Shown here piece after piece: positions 8,137 to 16,515 of a DNA stretch of 64,000 nt (positions are counted from its first letter, which is position 1; every line of letters starts with the position of its first letter). The notes beneath the pieces are model-generated. The model did not search any database and was not told the DNA's origin. It saw only the letters and a program-made list of their open reading frames with translations. Position numbers and translations under genes: made by a program. This DNA comes from SHLQ01 sp964610745 (GTDB lineage Bacteria > Actinomycetota > Acidimicrobiia > Acidimicrobiales > SHLQ01): assembly GCA_964610745.1 (NCBI GenBank), contig CAZSYL010000009.1, positions 25,881-89,880 of the forward strand, read 5' to 3'.

Positions 8137-9516
8137 CTAGTCAGCCGCCTCAGGCCTGGGGTCGACAACCTGGCCAGCGAAGAGTACGAGCCCGGTATCG
8201 TCATGTCGGATCAGGTAGAAAAACGGGCGGTCGATCTCGAGATTGAAGTCGCGGCCGCGACCCACCGAGACGTCTATGCTGATGAGTGCTGTGGCTGCAG
8301 CCGCGACGGTTCCGAGTTCGTCGACGGCGATGTCGGCTCCGTGGTAGCCCTGCGAAAGACGCGAGTTGGAACCGACACCGGGATAGGCCCCGGGTTTGGC
8401 CCCGATCTCGTCGAGCCAGGGAGCAAGGTCTATAGCGGTGCTACTTTGCCACTTGGGAAGCTCGATGGAGTAATGCTCGAGTGTAAGTGCATCGTCGACC
8501 TCGGAAATGAACTCGCTGCACAGCCCGGCACGTATCTCGTCGAAACGACCAGTGTCGGGAACGACGAGCAGCATCGAGAAATCTTCACCGTCGTAGGGAA
8601 CCGAGGACGCAACCCAACCGTCACCCTCGGCGTACAGGGCCGGCTCTGCGTCTCCGAGGCCCCAGACGGGCGAACTCGCCTCGATGGTGGGCGTACGAAC
8701 TAACGTACCGTCGACAAGTTGGAACACGCCGCTGTCTTCGGAGAACCAGCTCTGCCAACTGGCTTCGAAGTAGAGCGCATCGGTGAGCACCATGGAGGTG
8801 TCTCGTTCTAGGGAACCTGGGGGGAGAAGTTCCGGGATGAGCTCTTGAGTCTGCGAGCCCACCCAATCGTTGATCGTCGCGCGGCTGGCCTCGGGCTGAG
8901 AGATATCGATGGGTTCGAGGTCCGAGCGGTGATACGTCGCGAGGATGTCGACCCACTCTTGGTCGAGGTTGGCCGACTGCGTAGGCCAGATTCGGTCGGC
9001 AAACGTGACCACCGGATTCACGGGTTCGCCCCGTGGGACGGTGCGGTTTGCCTCGAGGATCTGTTGGTCAATTTGTCTCCATGCTTCGTGAGCGGCGAGG
9101 CCTTCCGGTAGCGAAAGCGCTTCATCGATTGCCGCGCCGCTTTCGTCGTCAGCGGCGGGGCGAAGCATGAGCAAAGCATGACCAATGCTCGCTGGACTCA
9201 GGACGGCATTGCTCTCAACGCTTTGGGAGCGAAGCAAATCGAAACCGATGTCGCTGAAGCCCGCGACCAACTGGTCGGTGGGCGAGGTTCCGGGAGTGCC
9301 GTCGGGAACCGTGCAGGCCGCTACCGGGGGTTCGGCCACCGTGGTTGGGGTTGGCGTCTCCGCCGTGGTTGGGGTGGGGGTTGGTGTCTCGTCGGTGGTG
9401 GCGTCTGCAGGCTCGGTCTGGGTTTGTGTGCTCGCGGTATCGATACTGGAGTTTGACGACGCGCAAGCCGCCGCGAACAACGCGAGGGCCACCAGGACCG
9501 TGATGAGCCTCTTCAT
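8137..9516 (-). CDS. Serpin-family protease inhibitor, lipoprotein
   Basis: Secreted serine-protease inhibitor fold, rare in bacteria. The ATG at 9516 has a G-rich ribosome site and begins a lipoprotein signal (MKRLITVLVALALFAAAC). A Thr/Pro linker follows to about residue 75. The serpin core starts at NAVLSPASIGHALLML and ends with the strand motif DRPFFYLIRHDDTGLVLFAG. The hinge of the reactive-centre loop, DELGTVAAAATAL (about 399-411), has the small-residue run typical of inhibitory serpins, so the protein is probably an active inhibitor anchored outside the membrane. 459 aa. Target protease unknown. Confidence 0.9.
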   Translation of the reverse strand: MKRLITVLVALALFAAACASSNSSIDTASTQTQTEPADATTDETPTPTPTTAETPTPTTVAEPPVAACTVPDGTPGTSPTDQLVAGFSDIGFDLLRSQSVESNAVLSPASIGHALLMLRPAADDESGAAIDEALSLPEGLAAHEAWRQIDQQILEANRTVPRGEPVNPVVTFADRIWPTQSANLDQEWVDILATYHRSDLEPIDISQPEASRATINDWVGSQTQELIPELLPPGSLERDTSMVLTDALYFEASWQSWFSEDSGVFQLVDGTLVRTPTIEASSPVWGLGDAEPALYAEGDGWVASSVPYDGEDFSMLLVVPDTGRFDEIRAGLCSEFISEVDDALTLEHYSIELPKWQSSTAIDLAPWLDEIGAKPGAYPGVGSNSRLSQGYHGADIAVDELGTVAAAATALISIDVSVGRGRDFNLEIDRPFFYLIRHDDTGLVLFAGQVVDPRPEAAD

Positions 9517-9740
9517 ATCGATTCCCCCGTTGGTATTCATGGAAGCGATGGACAATGCTTCTATAATGCCTTATGCAGATCGGGTATTTCGTTCAGCCCC
9601 TTGAGCGGTCGTACTCGGCCGCACGAGAGCATCGTCGCTGGAATCGGTGGCGCGTGATCCGTGGTCTTGCTCGTCGTGCTGGCCTCGAAAGACAAAGCCG
9701 TGCCAGTTGGCGAGGATGCGTTCCTCGGCTGGCTTGAGCC

Positions 9741-10073
9741 TCATAGCGTGCTCGTTCCGCGGAACAGCTCGAGATCTTCGAGTTCTGCGAACAATCGTTG
9801 GATATGGACCCCGGTGGCGTCCGGATTGACGAGGGCCTCGCGTGCGATGGTCCGTAGGAGCCCGACGGTTAGACCATCGCCGTTGCGGAGCCATGGCGCT
9901 GCGGTCATCGAAGCGAGCTCGGCACTCGCGGCAGCAAGGTACGGTGTGATGTTGTCCGCAAGCTCGTCAACCTTGAACGTGCCGAGCTTGTGGGCCAATT
10001 CAGCGGAAGTCACCGATGATGGCTCGAAAGTGGTCCATTTAACGTGTATTGGGTCTGTAGTGGTGGTGTTCAT
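9741..10073 (-). CDS. Small protein of unknown function divergent from the MocR regulator
   Basis: 110-residue soluble protein I do not recognise. It starts with a Thr-rich stretch and has a mostly helical composition. The ATG at 10073 lies 19 bp from the start of the divergent MocR regulator. There is no Shine-Dalgarno, and an A/T-rich hexamer (CATTAT on this strand, 10085-10080) lies six bases upstream, fitting a leaderless mRNA. A longer frame to 10169 would overlap the regulator gene and is less likely. It could be the regulator's target. Confidence 0.55.
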   Translation of the reverse strand: MNTTTTDPIHVKWTTFEPSSVTSAELAHKLGTFKVDELADNITPYLAAASAELASMTAAPWLRNGDGLTVGLLRTIAREALVNPDATGVHIQRLFAELEDLELFRGTSTL

Positions 10074-10078
10074 GTCTC

Positions 10079-10084
10079 TATAAT
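10079..10084 (+). promoter_or_regulatory. Perfect TATAAT -10 box for the MocR gene, overlapping the divergent -10
   Basis: TATAAT ends eight bases before the ATG of the MocR gene, the spacing seen for actinobacterial leaderless transcripts. On the other strand the same bases form part of CATTAT, six bases before the start of the divergent gene. No good -35 is visible. Confidence 0.6.
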
Positions 10085-10092
10085 GCAGACCA

Positions 10093-11538
10093 ATGGTGCA
10101 GACATCGATAGCCAATTCCGGGAAACTGGGTACCAATCGAGTGGTCCAATTGCTGGGCCAATGGTCCAATGGATCAGGTGCGCTTTACCGCCAGCTCGCT
10201 GGCGCGCTCACGACGTTGATCGACGATGGCAGTCTGCGCACCGGCGACCGGCTGCCGGCCGAACGTTCACTCGCTCAAGCACTGTCCGTTTCGCGCGGCA
10301 CGGTCGTCAAAGCGTTCGAACTGCTCGAAGCCGAAGACAGCGTCACCCGAGTCCAGGGAAGTGGAACGACCGTTAACGGTCCTCGGATATCGAGTGCGAA
10401 AAAGGATTCCTTTGTCGGCGAACGGTTGTGGGTAGCCGAGGGTGGCGCGCTCGACCTTCTCAAAGCAATACCAAGGCTGTTACCCGGCACCGCTGCTTTG
10501 GTGGACGCGATCGATCTGCGCAGGTACACGAGCGATCTGAATGGCTCGGAACCTCTGGGCTGGTGGAAACTCAGAGAGTTGATCGCGGAGCTTCACACAT
10601 CGCAAGGCCTCTTGACGTCGCCGCACCAAGTCATGGTGACGAGCGGCGCCCAGCAGGCAATCGCTCTCGTGGTCAACTCGATGGTGCAGCCAGGTGACGT
10701 CGTCATTGGTGAGGACGACACCTGGCCGGGCCTGATCGACGTGGTTCGCCAGCGAGGCGCCAGGTTCGAGCCGGTGAAGATGGACCAGGGTGGGATCATC
10801 ATCGCTGATCTTGAGGCAAAGGTCGATCGGTTCAGGCCAGCGCTTATTGCACTCAACCCGCAGCAGCAAAATCCCACCGGAACCCGACTGCCGATCGATC
10901 GGGTCCGTGCGGTGGCCGATATTGCGCTCCGCTATCGAATACCGGTTCTGGAAGACCGGGTCGCAGCCGACCTGACCTTCGACGGCAGGCACCTGCCAGC
11001 GATCGATGAGTTTGATACCGGTGGGTATGGCATGACGGTGGGATCGATCTGCAAGATTGCTTGGCCAGGTCTTCGGCTCGGGTGGCTGCGAGCAGACGCG
11101 CAGGTCATCAACCGTATTCGGTCGCACAAGGCCGTTCTCGATATGTTCAGCCCAGCGATCAGCCAAATGCTCGGTATCGAGATCATCGAACGGTATGACG
11201 ACTTCGTTGCGGAACGTCTTGCCGACCTACGAGCCTCGGCCGACGTCGTGATTCGGCGCCTGGACGACGACTTCCCCGACTGGTCGTTCCTGGCCCCACG
11301 CGGTGGATATTCGGTCTGGGTCAACCTTCCCGACGATGTGTCCGCTGATGCCTTTGTACAAGCCGCCGGTGTACAGGGAGTTCTCGTGGCATCGGGGCGC
11401 GCGTTCTGCCCGAGTGATGCCGACTGTTCAAACATTCGTATCCCATTTACTGCACCACCAGATGTACTCGAGGCAGCGATGGACCGTCTCGCTGAAACTT
11501 GGCGGCTCTTTCGCTCCAGGACCCACCAGGGGAGTTAG
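10093..11538 (+). CDS. MocR/PdxR-type transcriptional regulator (GntR winged helix fused to aminotransferase fold)
   Basis: DNA-binding regulator with a pyridoxal-phosphate effector domain. Residues of about 30-95 form the GntR winged helix (ALYRQLAGALTTLIDDG, RLPAERSLAQALSVSRGTV). A fold-type I aminotransferase domain follows, and the PLP lysine is K321 in GSICKIAWPGLRLGW. Members respond to PLP or amino compounds. 481 aa, full length. Regulation: leaderless start from a TATAAT box. Several CCAATGG-like repeats occur in its first 80 bases and might be self-operators, but they are within codons. Confidence 0.9.
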   Translation: MVQTSIANSGKLGTNRVVQLLGQWSNGSGALYRQLAGALTTLIDDGSLRTGDRLPAERSLAQALSVSRGTVVKAFELLEAEDSVTRVQGSGTTVNGPRISSAKKDSFVGERLWVAEGGALDLLKAIPRLLPGTAALVDAIDLRRYTSDLNGSEPLGWWKLRELIAELHTSQGLLTSPHQVMVTSGAQQAIALVVNSMVQPGDVVIGEDDTWPGLIDVVRQRGARFEPVKMDQGGIIIADLEAKVDRFRPALIALNPQQQNPTGTRLPIDRVRAVADIALRYRIPVLEDRVAADLTFDGRHLPAIDEFDTGGYGMTVGSICKIAWPGLRLGWLRADAQVINRIRSHKAVLDMFSPAISQMLGIEIIERYDDFVAERLADLRASADVVIRRLDDDFPDWSFLAPRGGYSVWVNLPDDVSADAFVQAAGVQGVLVASGRAFCPSDADCSNIRIPFTAPPDVLEAAMDRLAETWRLFRSRTHQGS

Positions 11539-11626
11539 TCGACGTTCGCTCCCACGTTGCCTACACTCAGCTCGGCGGCGGTCAGAAACGCGCCGCTGAT
11601 GCCAACGACCAAGGAGTTAGCACCCG

Positions 11627-13018
11627 ATGAAAGTACGCATCGAAAGTGACACGATCGGCGATATTTCGGTCCCCGACGAGCGCTACTGGGGAGCGCAGAC
11701 TCAGCGCAGCCTCCAGAACTTCGACATCGGTGGTCAGACCATGCCGATGGAACTCATCCGAGCCTTCGCCCATCTGAAGAAGGCAGCGGCTCAGGTGAAC
11801 GTCGACCTTGCGGACTTCGACGCGGACAAGGCCAACGCGATCGTTTCGGTGTGCGACGAAATTCTCGAGGGTAAGCACGACGGCGAATTTCCGCTCGTGG
11901 TCTGGCAGACCGGCTCGGGCACGCAGAGCAATATGAATGTCAATGAGGTCATTGCGAACCGCGCCACTGAGCTCCTCGGTGGCGACTTCAGAGCCGAGAA
12001 GCTCGTGAAGGCAAACGACGATGTGAACAAGAGCCAGAGCTCGAACGACACCTTCCCGACCGCAATGCACATCGCAACCTACGAGGCGGTCGTCGAACAG
12101 ATGCTGCCAAACGTGCAGTTGCTCCACGACACGCTGGCGGCGAAATCGAAGGCCTTCGCGAAGATCATCAAGACCGGACGAACGCACCTGATGGACGCAA
12201 CTCCCATCACCCTCGGCCAGGAGTTCAGCGGTTATGCCACTCAGCTCGAACGAGGCATGGAGGCCGTGAACGACAGCCTTGTTCGCCTCCGCGAGCTCGC
12301 GCTTGGCGGCACGGCGGTTGGCACAGGGCTAAACACACCCGACGGCTACGACGTTGCGGTCGCTGCTCGCATCGCTGAGCTCACCGGCCATCCGTTCATC
12401 ACCGCCGAGAACAAGTTCGAAGCGCTCAGCGCCCATGATGCAATGGTCGAGATGAGCGGATCGCTGAAGCGTCTTGCCGTCAGCCTGATGCACATCGCGA
12501 ACAACGTCCGAATGCTGGCCAGCGGACCCCGTACCTCGATTGGTGAGATCACCATTCCGGCGAACGAACCTGGTAGCTCGATCATGCCAGGAAAGGTGAA
12601 CCCAACTCAGTGCGAGGCGCTCAGTATGGTTTGTGTCCAGGTGATCGGCAACGACACGGCTGTCGCCTTTGGCGGAGCCCAGGGGCACTACCAGCTCAAC
12701 GTCTTCAAACCGGTCATTGCTTACAACGTGCTGCTCAGCGCGCGGCTCATCGGCGATGCGTGCAAGAGCTTCAACGACAATAGTGCAGTCGGCATCGAGC
12801 CCAACCAGGCTCGCATCGACGAGCTGTTGGGCAAGAGCCTCATGCTCGTGACCGCGTTGAACGGCACGATTGGCTACTACAAGGCCGCCGAGATTGCTCA
12901 GACAGCTCATGCGAACGGCACGACGCTTCGAGAAGAAGCCCTCGCGCTCGGGTACCTGACCGCTGAAGAGTTCGACGACATCGTCGTGCCCGCCAAGATG
13001 GTCGGCAAGATCGATTAA
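11627..13018 (+). CDS. fumC: Fumarate hydratase class II
   Basis: Interconverts fumarate and L-malate in the citric-acid cycle. The superfamily signature GSSIMPGKVNP occupies residues 316-326, and the catalytic region GRTHLMDATP is near 185. 463 aa matches FumC. AAGGAG precedes the ATG at good distance. It is followed 11 bp later by the phosphotransferase gene, so the three genes from here to 14873 may be cotranscribed. Confidence 0.97.
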   Translation: MKVRIESDTIGDISVPDERYWGAQTQRSLQNFDIGGQTMPMELIRAFAHLKKAAAQVNVDLADFDADKANAIVSVCDEILEGKHDGEFPLVVWQTGSGTQSNMNVNEVIANRATELLGGDFRAEKLVKANDDVNKSQSSNDTFPTAMHIATYEAVVEQMLPNVQLLHDTLAAKSKAFAKIIKTGRTHLMDATPITLGQEFSGYATQLERGMEAVNDSLVRLRELALGGTAVGTGLNTPDGYDVAVAARIAELTGHPFITAENKFEALSAHDAMVEMSGSLKRLAVSLMHIANNVRMLASGPRTSIGEITIPANEPGSSIMPGKVNPTQCEALSMVCVQVIGNDTAVAFGGAQGHYQLNVFKPVIAYNVLLSARLIGDACKSFNDNSAVGIEPNQARIDELLGKSLMLVTALNGTIGYYKAAEIAQTAHANGTTLREEALALGYLTAEEFDDIVVPAKMVGKID

Positions 13019-13029
13019 CAAGCGAGCTC

Positions 13030-14004
13030 ATGGCCGACATCGAGGCAGTGGTGTGTGAGGCGACCGGCGCACCAAACGTCGTTAGCTCCGAAGTCGTCCA
13101 AAGTCTGTGGAGTGGATACGGCCAAATCGTGCGGTGTTTTCTCGACTACGAGCAATGGTCAAGCGTCATCGTCAAGCATGTGCGCTTCCCAGATGAGCGG
13201 GACCATCCGCGCGGCTGGACAACCGATCTCTCCCACGATCGCAAGGTTGAGTCTTACGAAGTCGAGACCGCATGGTACGACCACTATGCCGAGCGATGTT
13301 CGGACGGTTGTCGGGTGCCTCGATGCCTGGCGCTTGAGGCGAGCGATGACGAGGTCATCATGGTGCTCGAAGATCTCGACTCGTCGGGTTTTGCCAGACG
13401 GAGCCACGACATCACGAACGACGAGATCGATGCGTGTCTCTCGTGGTTGGCAAACTTCCATGCCGCATTCTTGGGGGAGCAGCCCGACGAGCTGTGGGAC
13501 ACAGGCACGTACTGGCATCTCGCAACCCGTCCGGACGAATTCGACGCGCTCGAAGAAGGTCGACTCAAGGCAGCGGCGGCTTCCATCGACCGTCAGCTTG
13601 CCGAGAGCCCGTTTCAGACCTTCGTCCATGGCGACGCCAAACTCGCCAACTTTTGCTTTAGCGACGACCAAAGCGCAGCCGCCGCAGTCGACTTTCAATA
13701 CGTCGGCGGTGGCATTGGTATGAAGGACGTTGCGTACTTCATCTCCAGCTGCCTCGACGAGGACGAAAGCGAGGCGCTGGCGCCCGCTCTGCTCGATCGT
13801 TACTTTGCCTTGCTGCGAGAAGCCCTGGAACGTTCTGGAAATGGTGTCGACTTTGACGCGTTGGAGCAGAACTGGCGAGAGCTCTACCCGGTCGCCTGGA
13901 CTGACTTCTATCGGTTTCTCCAAGGATGGAGCCCTGGTCATTGGAAACTGCACCGCTACAGCGAAGGGCTCGCACGTCAGGTGCTCGATGGGCTGGAACG
14001 GTGA
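13030..14004 (+). CDS. Aminoglycoside/ecdysteroid-kinase-like phosphotransferase
   Basis: Protein-kinase-fold small-molecule kinase. The catalytic loop H200-G-D202 (HGDAKLANFCF) and the metal-binding VDFQYVGGGIGMKDV segment are intact. The sequence is closest in style to EcKinase/DUF1679 and choline-kinase-like proteins. The substrate is unknown. Its stop codon overlaps the GTG of the next gene (GTGA), so an IMPase-type phosphatase is translationally coupled to it; kinase and phosphatase may act on related small molecules. Confidence 0.8.
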   Translation: MADIEAVVCEATGAPNVVSSEVVQSLWSGYGQIVRCFLDYEQWSSVIVKHVRFPDERDHPRGWTTDLSHDRKVESYEVETAWYDHYAERCSDGCRVPRCLALEASDDEVIMVLEDLDSSGFARRSHDITNDEIDACLSWLANFHAAFLGEQPDELWDTGTYWHLATRPDEFDALEEGRLKAAAASIDRQLAESPFQTFVHGDAKLANFCFSDDQSAAAAVDFQYVGGGIGMKDVAYFISSCLDEDESEALAPALLDRYFALLREALERSGNGVDFDALEQNWRELYPVAWTDFYRFLQGWSPGHWKLHRYSEGLARQVLDGLER

Positions 14005-14873
14005 AGCTCACCAACAGCGACCTTCGCCAACTGGCCGACCTTGCCGTTTCGGCTGCACGTGAGGCGGGACAGATGATCGCTCGCTCGCGACCACAAGATA
14101 TGCAATACAAAACCGACGCTGGCAGTCCTGCTTCACAGGTGGTCACCGAGACCGATCAACGCTCGGAACGTCTCATCCTCGCGGCGCTGCGCCCTACGCT
14201 GATTCCCTTCGAGCTGGGGATGTTGACCGAAGAACAAGTCGATGATGGAAGTCGGCTGGCGACCGACTACTTCTGGTCGATCGACCCGTTGGACGGCACA
14301 CTTCCATTCATTGAAGGAGTGCCGGGTTATGCGGTCTCGATTGCCTTGGTCGCACGAGACGGCACGCCATGGATCGGCGTGATGTATGACCCGGTCGAAG
14401 AAGTGCTCCTGGCCGCGATCAAAGGTGCTGGGGTGTCTCGTGATGGCGAACCATGGCCGACCGAACCCCAACCTGCGGCGCGGGTCTTGTCGGTGTTCGC
14501 CGACCGAAGCTTCCTCGTCGCCCAAGATCGCGATCGTGTCCTCAACGCGCTGGAAAGTCTGGCCCAAGACCGCGGGCTGGAGGGTGTGGAAGTCCACGCG
14601 ACCGGGGGAGCGGTGATGAACGCAACGAGGGTCCTCTTGAACCCACCCGCATGCTACTTCAAGTTTCCCGCACCCTCAGGCGGTGGCAGCGTGTGGGATT
14701 TTGCCGCTACCGCATGCATCTTCAACGAAGTTGGTGCGGTCGCTACCGATATCTACGGCAAGCCACTCGACCTGAACCGTTTGGACGGGACGCTGATGAA
14801 CCACCGAGGAGTGCTCTTCGCCGATGACGAGGGGCTCGCACGAGGGATACGGGCGCTTTACCCGACGAGCTAG
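14001..14873 (+). CDS. Inositol-monophosphatase/CysQ-family phosphatase
   Basis: Mg-dependent phosphatase of the IMPase superfamily. Motifs: LTEEQ (metal ligands), D95-P-L-D-G-T100, and GGSVWDFAATACIFNEVGA near the C-terminus. The GTG start at 14001 overlaps the upstream stop codon, which decides the start although the frame is open further upstream. 290 aa. Could act on 3'-phosphoadenosine phosphate, an inositol phosphate, or the product of the coupled kinase; sequence alone does not distinguish these. Confidence 0.85.
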   Translation: MKLTNSDLRQLADLAVSAAREAGQMIARSRPQDMQYKTDAGSPASQVVTETDQRSERLILAALRPTLIPFELGMLTEEQVDDGSRLATDYFWSIDPLDGTLPFIEGVPGYAVSIALVARDGTPWIGVMYDPVEEVLLAAIKGAGVSRDGEPWPTEPQPAARVLSVFADRSFLVAQDRDRVLNALESLAQDRGLEGVEVHATGGAVMNATRVLLNPPACYFKFPAPSGGGSVWDFAATACIFNEVGAVATDIYGKPLDLNRLDGTLMNHRGVLFADDEGLARGIRALYPTS

Positions 14874-15005
14874 CTGTTCTCCGTTGGACAGGCCGGTTCC
14901 CTGGTCGTGCGCGCACTGGTTGAAAGCGATCACTGAACCTGTCGGTGAAGCAACACACTGCCCATGTTCGTGACCCGGCCAGACGATGAGGGGTCGGGCG
15001 CCGGT

Positions 15006-16454
15006 TCAGTTCGTCGGAGCCTCTTGAACAGCAGCGCCAGAACCGGTGCGAAGCGCGACGACGAGCGCGAGGCCTGTCAACACGATTGCGACGAAGAACG
15101 TCAGTTGCCAACCGTCGATGAACGACCCAACGGCATTGGTCATACCTGCAAGATCGCCCAGCGGGACGTCGAAGCCGTTTGCTGTCATGACCCCGGTAAC
15201 GATGGCGGTGGCACCCGCTTGTCCCGTCACGCTGCCGACGGTTCGATCGACGTTGCTGAACGCCCCACCCACCCCGAGCTGGTCTTGGGGGATTGCACCC
15301 ATAAGAACACTGTTTGCGGGTACGTTCCACAAGCCCTGACCAATGCCGTTTCCAAGTGATGCCACCGAGACGATGGCCAGACTTGATTCCGCATCAACGG
15401 TTGCGAGCGCGACGAGGATGGCGATCTGGATGACGAGCCCGATCGACATCGGAATCCGAGCGCCGACACGGTCGTAGATTCGCCCCGCAGGCTCAGCTCC
15501 GAGCAACATGCCAAGAGCGAACAGCGCCATGATTCCACCGGTGGTCTGGGTGGAGGCGTCGCGAACACCGAGCAAGTAGAACGGGATAAGAATCGTGATG
15601 GCCGATGATCCAATGAAGCCAACCGCGCGGAGGATGACAGCCCGTCGGAAGTCACCAATTTTGAAGAAGCGCAGATCGAGCATCGGGTGAGGTTGCGCCA
15701 GCTCGACTCGGACGAACGCGACGAGCAACACAACCACAATCACGGCGCTGACGATCGTGATCGGCGAGCCCAGACCAATGCCAGCCGGATCGTTGAGCGT
15801 CAGAACAAAAATGGTGATCAACGTCGATGCGAGTAGGGCTCCTCGTACGTCGAACTTATCCTCGCTCTTGAAGACCTGAGACGGGTCGTCCTTAATCCGG
15901 TCGACAACAGCAAAGGTCAGCGCTGTCGGGATTGCGAGCAGAAGAAACAGTGTCTTCCAGCTCACCACGGCGAGGAGCACCCCGCCGATCAGCGGCCCCA
16001 AACCAGCACCGAGTGCGATCGCGGTCATCTGTCCACCGAGGGCCAGGCCGCGTTCCTCGGGCGGAAACGCGGCGACCAGGATCCCGGTGCCGACCGCTTG
16101 TATCAACGTGTTTCCGATCGAGGTGATGATCCTCGCGATGATCAGGAAGACGAACGATGATGAGAGCCCGGTCAGGACCAGTCCGAGGCCGAACACGACC
16201 ACACCCGCATGGAGTGTTCGTTGCCTGCCCAATCGGTCCGAAAGGCCACCGAGGGGCAGCAGGAAAGCTGCTGCGATAAGCGATTCGATAATGACGACCC
16301 AACCGACCGTACGCAGCATGACGTCGAACTCTTCGGCGATGTCACGCAGTACCAGAAAGGACACCATCGAGGTCATCAAGATCACGAAGTAGGCGAGTCC
16401 AACCGCAATAAGAACGGTCCACTTCGAGGGAGTTGGTGATCCGTCTGTTGCCAT
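15006..16454 (-). CDS. MFS transporter, DHA2/EmrB-QacA-like drug or metabolite exporter
   Basis: Integral membrane proton-coupled exporter with about 14 hydrophobic segments. The MFS motif A is visible as GGLSDRLGRQRT after TM2. Start at 16454 gives a 482-residue protein beginning just before TM1; the frame extends 60 codons upstream but those would overlap the dld gene and have no membrane character. It follows the D-lactate dehydrogenase by 61 bp on the same strand and may be cotranscribed. Substrate unknown. Confidence 0.87.
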   Translation of the reverse strand: MATDGSPTPSKWTVLIAVGLAYFVILMTSMVSFLVLRDIAEEFDVMLRTVGWVVIIESLIAAAFLLPLGGLSDRLGRQRTLHAGVVVFGLGLVLTGLSSSFVFLIIARIITSIGNTLIQAVGTGILVAAFPPEERGLALGGQMTAIALGAGLGPLIGGVLLAVVSWKTLFLLLAIPTALTFAVVDRIKDDPSQVFKSEDKFDVRGALLASTLITIFVLTLNDPAGIGLGSPITIVSAVIVVVLLVAFVRVELAQPHPMLDLRFFKIGDFRRAVILRAVGFIGSSAITILIPFYLLGVRDASTQTTGGIMALFALGMLLGAEPAGRIYDRVGARIPMSIGLVIQIAILVALATVDAESSLAIVSVASLGNGIGQGLWNVPANSVLMGAIPQDQLGVGGAFSNVDRTVGSVTGQAGATAIVTGVMTANGFDVPLGDLAGMTNAVGSFIDGWQLTFFVAIVLTGLALVVALRTGSGAAVQEAPTN

Positions 16455-16515
16455 CTCGACAGAGTGTAGGGCTCGCCGTCCTTGAACTTCAGCCGAACGG
16501 TGAGGTCGACGGTGA

